From: Euprymna scolopes | Taxonomy: Eukaryota > Mollusca > Cephalopoda > Sepiida > Sepiolidae | NCBI GenBank assembly: GCA_024364805.1 | Contig: CM044495.1 | Location: 93,627,510 to 93,652,236 of the forward strand | DNA: 24,727 nt | Direction: 5' to 3' | In this document: one piece after another, positions 19,060 through 24,727 of the stretch | Numbering within the stretch: position 1 is the stretch's first letter | Layout of the letters: each line of letters opens with the position of its first letter | Notes under the pieces: model-generated | Seen by the model: only the letters and a program-made list of their open reading frames with translations | What the model was told of the DNA's origin: nothing | Databases searched by the model: none | Translations under genes and position numbers: made by a program

Positions 19060-20901
19060 CCGACCGCCTTAATAAGTCTGTAAGGGTCTAGAGTTTCAGT
19101 CTACTATTTGAAGGAGATTAATTAATACCTTTTTCAAGTATACTAATGAAAGTGACGCAACAACATTGATAGAATGTTTTGGGATTTTTTAGATGACTAT
19201 TACAAATTTGAATTATATTGATTGCCATTCTCCCTTGGTTGATATTTTCACATTACGGCCCATGTAACATCTAACCTTTTTCGGTGCATCTTTTCGTGAA
19301 TCTATAAGAATTTCAAACTCAACTCTTTATTAAATTTACAAGGATAGAATATTTTCTTCCGTCAGTGATGACCAGGTAGACACATCAATTTTGAAGTAAT
19401 TCTTGGTTATTAGCGCCTGTCGTACGAATTGAAACAGCAATTCCCAGAAGACTGTCACTCAGAACAGATTGTTAATCATCGCCTTTCTCCATTGCGACAC
19501 GTGTTCAAAAGATGCACCTAAAGAAGGTCAGAGTTCACATCAGCCGAAATGTAATAAAAATATCAACCAAGAGGAGAATAATAGTTCGAATTCTCCAATT
19601 AATAAATCTAAGTAGAAGTTCAATACACGTTGTCTTGACAACAGACCTCGATATTACCTATTACACGAATCCCCTATCTCCTATACTTAAAAAATATGCG
19701 TTTCAGGGCATGTAAAATTAATTATCTAAACAGAACATTTTTTATCACCTTTATGCCCCCATGTGCATGTTTTATTACCTTTATGCTCCCATATTGCTAT
19801 TTCAAGATGCAATGATACTAATCTTAGTTTTATAATCGTTATTCAAAGTCCATATTCCTCAGGACCCAGTAAAATATATTGCTAAACTTTCGTCCTTAAC
19901 CGTTAAAACGTTTTAAAAATATCAATGTAGAGTTTCATTTGCAAAAAGCAAAGCTTTTCCAAATATAATTTTTTTTTTCAAATCCAATTATTTGAACATA
20001 TTATTTTAAAGACTTTTACTAGTAAATGGCAACTTTTAAAAATTTGAGTTATCGGACGGTATGTTTTTTTTAATGGAATCTATAAAATATATTATTTCGT
20101 TAAATCTTTTTATGTACCAAAAATTAAATCTTAAATCTTTTAAAATATCTTTTGAAGCGTATTTTGAAAATATATTTTATATATATTTTTGTTTTTTTTT
20201 AATTTAGTAAAAAAATAGACTGTGGGAGATTAACAATCTCATATTGAATAATCTGTTCGAGAACATAAAGAGTGTATAATATAAAAGAAATAATTCAGTT
20301 TTTAAAAATTTGCAAAGAAATCGGTTGACTTGAGAAGATTTGAGAAAATAGTTGCCTTTACACAAACGAACGCAAAAAGACAATGTTTACAAAACACCTA
20401 CTTACTTGCACAAGGGCAGAGTTAGATACAAAGTCGGTTTTCATAAAAAACAACAACAAAAAGACAATTTTTCAGAAATGTGGCACAGTGAATTTGGATG
20501 CAAACGAAAACTGCCACTGCTTACAAGTGAGGAGGGCCAAGAAGGATCACCGACTGTAAACAGACGAAGCGTTGCATCAGAAAAATACTACACTTTGATA
20601 TCAGTTAAAATTTACTTCCGTTTAAAAATAATGTGACATTTCTGCTTTGTCTTAATTTTCATTCTATAACTTTTCATTTCGGTTTTAAAAATTTGTTTTG
20701 AATGAAAATAGTTTTCCGATTTTAATCGGTCTTTCTATCTTCAGATCCTTCCCGGTCACTTTCCGTGGTATCAATCGATATTGTTATAACTGCCTTTTGG
20801 AGTGTCAGCGTAGGCTAGTCATTTTCTTACTTATCGTTAGATTTTACCCCTAGTCGTTTTAACTCCCTTGTGTTCGATTTTATACGTTCGATTTTTCCTG
20901 T

Positions 20902-20902
<1 letters not shown>
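19057..20902. other. long AT-rich spacer, one unassigned frame
   Basis: No recognised gene or element. A 94-codon + frame at 20352-20636 encodes a Lys/Gln-rich product (KKQQQKDNFSEMWHSEFGCK) that I cannot place. A diverged tandem duplication of about 30 bp (TTTTATCACCTTTATGC and TTTTATTACCTTTATGC) stands at about 19740-19800. Confidence 0.5.
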
Positions 20903-20960
<58 letters not shown>

Positions 20961-21011
20961 GTTGTTGTTATTATTATTATTATTATTATTATTTTATTTA
21001 TTTTTATTTTT
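20903..21011. repeat. (TTA)n microsatellite at LINE 3' end
   Basis: TTA triplets with a short TTG block, changing to TTTTA units next to the LINE. Read on the - strand this is (TAA)n directly after the 3' UTR, so it is the tail or the target of the RLE LINE. Poly-Tyr and poly-Ile frames here are artefacts. Confidence 0.95.
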
Positions 21012-21479
21012 TACTCACTAGGAGTAGTCACACAGGCCATCATCAAAGATTTCTCTTTCAGAGATTATGGCATTCTCTGGAGTCTGAATGACAACAGGTC
21101 TCTCCAGATTTCCAATACTCTCCACCTCTTTCTCGTTGACGGAAACCATCGGTCTTAACTAGAATTCGGATGGCGAAAAGCCTACCCAAGGTCCCAGTTC
21201 TCTTTGCACTCGTTCAGCGGACGTCTGCTTTCTCTTTTCGGTCTTTTCATCCTCCTTGACCCTCCTCACTTTGGTGTGGTGTCAGTTTTTGGTGACGAAC
21301 ATACACAAAATGTTTCAGTTTCCGTGATTCCATATGATGCTACTTTGTGTTTTATATGTATGCCAAGTTTTTGTAATTCATGTTTTAATCTCCACATTCA
21401 AGTGTTTTCCTTAATATTTCAACAGTTTTCATCACTGTTATCCGTTGTATCTTATCAGTCATCCCTCTGATTCCAATTT

Positions 21480-21740
21480 CTCCCATTCTCTTTTCAAAGT
21501 TTTTCGGTATTGTTCCTAGCGCTCCTACTATTAGTGGTGTTATCCTGGCTTTTTTCATCTTCCATATTCCTTTGAGCTTTCTGGCCAGTTCTGTGTATTT
21601 GCTCCGCTTCTCTGTCTCCTTGATTTTTACTCTGCAATGTGCTGGGACAGCAAAATCTACAATCTAGCAGGTCTTTTCCTTCTTGTTAACTAGTATGACA
21701 TCCGGTCATCTTACTTGGATAGTGTTATCCGTTTGTCTAT
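21480..21740 (-). pseudogene. RLE endonuclease domain of the LINE
   Basis: The - strand reads an Arg, a stop, then PDVILVNKKEKTC, a second stop, then IVDFAVPAHCRVKIKETEKR, then SKYTELARKLKGIW, TPLIVGALGTIPKNFEKR and IQRITVMKTVEILRKTLECGD. The Pro-Asp (21700-21705), the Asp of VDFAVP (about 21655-21660) and the downstream Lys-Tyr are the PD-(D/E)xK-type residues used to nick target DNA. The catalytic residues survive, but stops stand between them, and a frame change near 21735 separates the domain from the knuckle. Confidence 0.87.
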
Positions 21741-21904
21741 CCATGTCCATGGAGTTTGCGATTTTCATTTTCAAGTACTACTGCCGTTTTGTGCCTGTAC
21801 CATTTGTTTGGATGTTCAAGATTCAGTTGTCTGCATAATTGCCAATGTACTGCCTTCATCACTTGATCGTGTCTATTATTATATTCTTTTTGGCCTAGTT
21901 TGCT

Positions 21905-21958
21905 GCATTCGCTTATTATGTTGTTTATTGTTTCGTCTCTTTGTCCGCAGAATCTGCA
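21905..21958 (-). pseudogene. CCHC-like knuckle of the LINE, His changed to Asn
   Basis: Reads CRFCGQRDETINNIISEC: Cys-x2-Cys-x8-Asn-x4-Cys. RLE LINEs carry Cys-x2-Cys-x7/8-His-x4-Cys just before the endonuclease, so the zinc-binding His is replaced by Asn. Confidence 0.85.
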
Positions 21959-22469
21959 TTTGCTGTTCTCTTGTGCCTTGTCGATCTTTGCTTTCATGTG
22001 GTTGGTTCTAATCGCGTTATCTTGTGCGGTTGTTATTAGGGATCCAGTTTCTATGTTAAACTTTCCTTTTTGTATCCATGTTCAAGTGTTTCCATTAGTC
22101 TCATCTTTTGTCATCTTTATGAATCGTCCATGTCGTTGTTTCTCTTTCCATTTTTCTTTTCTCGTCTTATCCCTTGTTTCTTCTGTTTCTACTTTGTTTT
22201 TTTTTCGGTGTCATTTGCTGCAGTAATTATTCTTTCATTCTTCTGCGTTATGTATTTTTCTTATTCTTTTTTGTGTCATTTACGCAGTTCTCTACACTAG
22301 CCAGCCCGTTTCCACCGTCTTTTCTTTTCATATAGAGTCGGTCAGTATTATCTTTAGATGTAGTGCATCGTGCATTGTCACTAGTTTCCTGTTTTTCTGG
22401 TCAAGATGCCCCAGTTCTTCCTTGGTCAGTCTTTTAAATGGTCAAGACTATTTTACTAGTGACACTTCT

Positions 22470-23300
22470 CATCTATTTATACCTTTAATTAGGTTTCTAC
22501 TATATAGTTTCGTTTCGAGGAGTTTTCTTGTTCTTCTGAAATACTCCTTTCCAATTTTTTCTTTCATTTCTGCTGTTTTGACGGTGTCCGCTTTAAGAAC
22601 AACCACATATTTATAGCTATCATGTTTACCTAGTGCCCTCATATCTGTTTTGTTGGGTAATACCATACCTTCCATTGCTTCCAGTTTTCCTTCCATGATA
22701 TGCCGAATTCCATTCGGATATCCTAACTAAGATTCTGGTTGAGTTTATTAGTGTCTCTAACTCCTTCTTGTTTTTTTTTTGCAAATAACTTCAAGTCATC
22801 CATGTACATTTGGTAGTTCAACCTTTCATCTGTATTAGTGAACTTGTATTCGGCTTGGCATTTTCTCAGTATCTTGTTAAAGGGTATCATGGCTATCATT
22901 AATAGTAGTGGTGATAGGGAATCACCTTGGAAGATACCTTTTTGAATTTTAATCTCCATTATGTATTGTCCACCAGCTGTCAGTTCAAGTTTCCATGTTT
23001 TCATTGCATTTTCTAGTCTATCCACGCCATGGCCAAGTTCTGGTTTCTACTTTTTACCTCCTTCAGAATCCTTTGATCTATGTATAACATGTTATGTGTT
23101 TCTCTTTTTCTTTTTTGGCTTTCTTTTCTGTTCCTCGGGAATAGTCCACGATTATGAAGGGACTGATAAATTTGTTCCCTCAGCTGTGCTGTTAGTATTT
23201 TCCACATTGTAGGAAAACATAGGCCTGTAATTGCTGAGGATGGTTCCTTTTTCTGCGTCTTTTTGCACCAAAGTGATCTTCCCTTGGGTCATTTATTCCG
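22470..23300 (-). pseudogene. reverse transcriptase domain of the LINE
   Basis: In order on the - strand: GKITLVQKDAEKGTILSNYRP, MWKILTAQLREQIYQSL, NMLYIDQRILKE, NLAMAWID (start of motif A), then directly LENAMKTWKLELTAGGQ, KGIFQGDSLSPLLLMIAM (motif B), YKFTNTDERLNYQMYMDD (motif C, YMDD at 22795-22806) and the thumb, YKYVVVLKADTVK to RNLIKGIN. Relatives that I remember have about 30 more residues (YKKAFD and onward) between AWID and NAMKTW, so the rest of motif A appears deleted near 23013-23020. A second gap removes the stretch after MEFGIS (about 22690-22700). Confidence 0.88.
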
Positions 23301-23678
23301 GTACTTGTGCTTCTTGGATACATCTTTTCATGTTTTGGCTCAGTTTTTCATGTAGTGTTGCGATTTGTTTTTAAACCAATAGGCATCTATTCTCTCATAA
23401 ACTGCTGTCCAGTTTGCCATTTTTCGTAGAGTTATCTTGAGGGGTTCCTTGCTGATTTTATTCTCTGTCCCTTCTTCGATTTGCTGCATCTCGTCTTTCA
23501 TGTGTTTCAACCATTCGGTGGTTCTATTATGATCTTGTCGCTCTTCCGATATCTGATTCTGTTGGGTTCAGTTGTTCTGTTCTCGTTCTTCCTCCATTCA
23601 CATTTTAATAAAACTGGCCTGTTTTGTTTGGACTGTTCCGTTTTGTATTTGTATCGTCTTAACTTCCCATCTTTTGCT

Positions 23679-23732
23679 GCTATTTTTTGGTTTAATTCTT
23701 TTGTTGCTATTTTTTGGTTTAATTCTTTTGTG
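23679..23732 (-). repeat. 27-bp in-frame tandem duplication in LINE linker
   Basis: Two copies of a 27-bp unit (23679-23705 and 23706-23732), differing only at the last base, give a doubled TKELNQKIA/AKELNQKIA-like block. The near-identity in an otherwise decayed element means that the duplication is recent relative to the rest, or was present in the source copy. Confidence 0.9.
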
Positions 23733-24419
23733 AAGCCTCTCTCTGCTATCCACATTTGTTCCATCCGCTTCTAGCCGTTTTCTTTTTGTTTATTGCTTTA
23801 ACTTCTTTCTGAAGTTTGTTGATCTGAGTTTCCAACCTCAATAAGGTTTTGTCGGTACATTTTCTTTCCTCTCATTTTTTTACTTTGAACTTCATACTTA
23901 CTGCCTTGGCACCCTCGTAAATTAAATTGTTTAAGTCTGTATTTGTATCTGTTGGGATGCATCGTAGGAACTTGTGTACCATATCAGTTTCTGCTCTAGA
24001 TTTCTTCCACTCTTGGTTCCCTAAAGATGGAAACTTTGTTTTTTCTTCATTCATTAGTTGTTTCTTTACTTCAACTACTTCATTCTCGTTAGGTTCTCTT
24101 GTTTCATTGATCTCGATGTCTATGTTCCTTGTGTCTGCTTTTTGGACATCTTCTATATCTGGAGTTGCTGTATGTGGGGAAGGACCTTTGTTTCTCTTCC
24201 ATAATAAGTTGTATAATGTTTTCTACTTCTACTTCATTCTCGTTTAGTTTCGTTGTTTCACAGATTGTGGTATCGCTGTTTGCTATGTTTATATTTTGCT
24301 GTCCATCTAAGCGTGGATTTTCCATGTATAAAATTCCAGTGAGAATCGTATCTGTGTCTTTTTCCATCATATATCCTTTATTGTATTATAATCCACCCTC
24401 TTCTGAGAATAAGTCGTGC

Positions 24420-24575
24420 TTGGTCTGCAATTTTTGTTTGCTTGTATGATATTCACTGGACATGTCCCACAACGGTTTCATCCGTTTCCAATAACTTTGT
24501 TCTTTATGGTAGCATTCAATTACAAGTCGATTCTCTTTCGTTGTCCATCTCTTCCTTTGGGTTTTTATTTTTTTA
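24420..24575 (-). pseudogene. N-terminal helix region of the LINE (WTxKE)
   Basis: Reads KRWTTKENRLVIECYHKEQ, SYWKRMKPLWDMSSEYHTS and KQKLQTKHDLFSEEGG with no stop for about 50 codons. The W-T-x-K-E-N-R start and the YWKRM-x-x-LW follow-up match the Myb-like N-terminal block that I recall in R2/R4-type LINE proteins, thought to contact target DNA. Confidence 0.65.
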
Positions 24576-24727
24576 TGCTTAGTTTGTACTTCATCACTAT
24601 TTTATCATCTGAAATTCTTATCTGCTCAGTCTCTGTGATATTCCTGTAGCTGAAATTAGAAGAGGAGCCAATTTTAGAATAAAATCATTAAAAGATACAC
24701 ATATAAAGTAACTCAAAGAACAAAAAT

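Larger units (their letters stand above)
21012..24660 (-). mobile_element. RLE-type LINE (R2/R4/Dong-like), nearly full length, dead
   Basis: Shifting - strand frames give one collinear protein over about 3.2 kb: an N-terminal WTxKE helix region, a charged linker, a reverse transcriptase with GIFQGDSLSPLL and YMDD, a CCHC-like knuckle, and a restriction-like endonuclease with PD and VDFAVPA. It stops at 21385-21387. A 3' UTR of about 370 bp and a TAA-type tail follow. There is no apurinic-type endonuclease. This order is diagnostic of LINEs with a C-terminal restriction-like endonuclease. Many stops, frame changes and a missing RT block show long inactivity. The 5' edge near 24660 is uncertain and could lie past the window end. 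Confidence 0.88.

Noticed and set aside
20868-21158. ORFs with poly-Tyr or poly-Ile runs
   Set aside because: They are translations of the (TTA)n tract, extended into the LINE 3' UTR in antisense.
21204-24649. Many Phe/Ser-rich + strand ORFs that look like membrane proteins
   Set aside because: They are antisense shadows of the Lys/Glu-rich LINE protein on the - strand.

Overview
This is an AT-rich, repeat-laden stretch of animal DNA with no host gene that I can defend. It contains many di-, tri- and tetranucleotide microsatellites, TA-flanked mariner elements, several decayed non-LTR retrotransposons (LINEs) and long empty spacers. This fits an intron or gene desert of a large invertebrate genome. 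The LINE proteins resemble ones I remember from molluscs, especially cephalopods, but that assignment is from memory.

Layout. Bases 1-2654 hold spacer and microsatellites. A jockey/CR1-like LINE (family A, + strand) lies at 2655-5710 and is split by a 1.76-kb insertion (3179-4938) flanked by GTACT on both sides. The insertion carries a 78-bp near-perfect palindrome and a TATA/initiator core promoter. A family A 3' part on the - strand (6605-7405) abuts the C-terminal part of a different LINE (family B, + strand, 7415-8282). Inside family B, the segment coding for the conserved RWxGHxxRM motif has been amplified into a 34-bp minisatellite of 8.2 copies. A compound GGA/TAA/GAA microsatellite is at 8905-9025. 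A mariner with matching terminal inverted repeats and TA at both ends lies at 9201-10058 (- strand). A third family A copy, 3' tail only, is at about 10166-10300. Bases 10301-15400 are mostly featureless AT-rich DNA with microsatellites and two opposed unassigned ORFs near 13.2-13.9 kb. A second, different mariner occupies 15401-16283 (- strand), followed by a fourth family A copy (16548-17105, - strand), a 30-33-bp minisatellite, and a weak promoter-like cluster near 18.0-18.4 kb. The last 3.7 kb (21012 to about 24660, - strand) is a nearly complete but dead LINE with a restriction-like endonuclease (R2/R4/Dong type). Its 3' end runs into a (TAA)n tract.

The protein-coding content is therefore all mobile-element remnants, each with stops, frameshifts or deletions. 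The best observations are the minisatellite born inside a LINE motif, the nested insertion with its hairpin, the two internally deleted mariners that kept their ends, and the (TAA)n-linked RLE LINE. I found no intact or clearly new multigene system.
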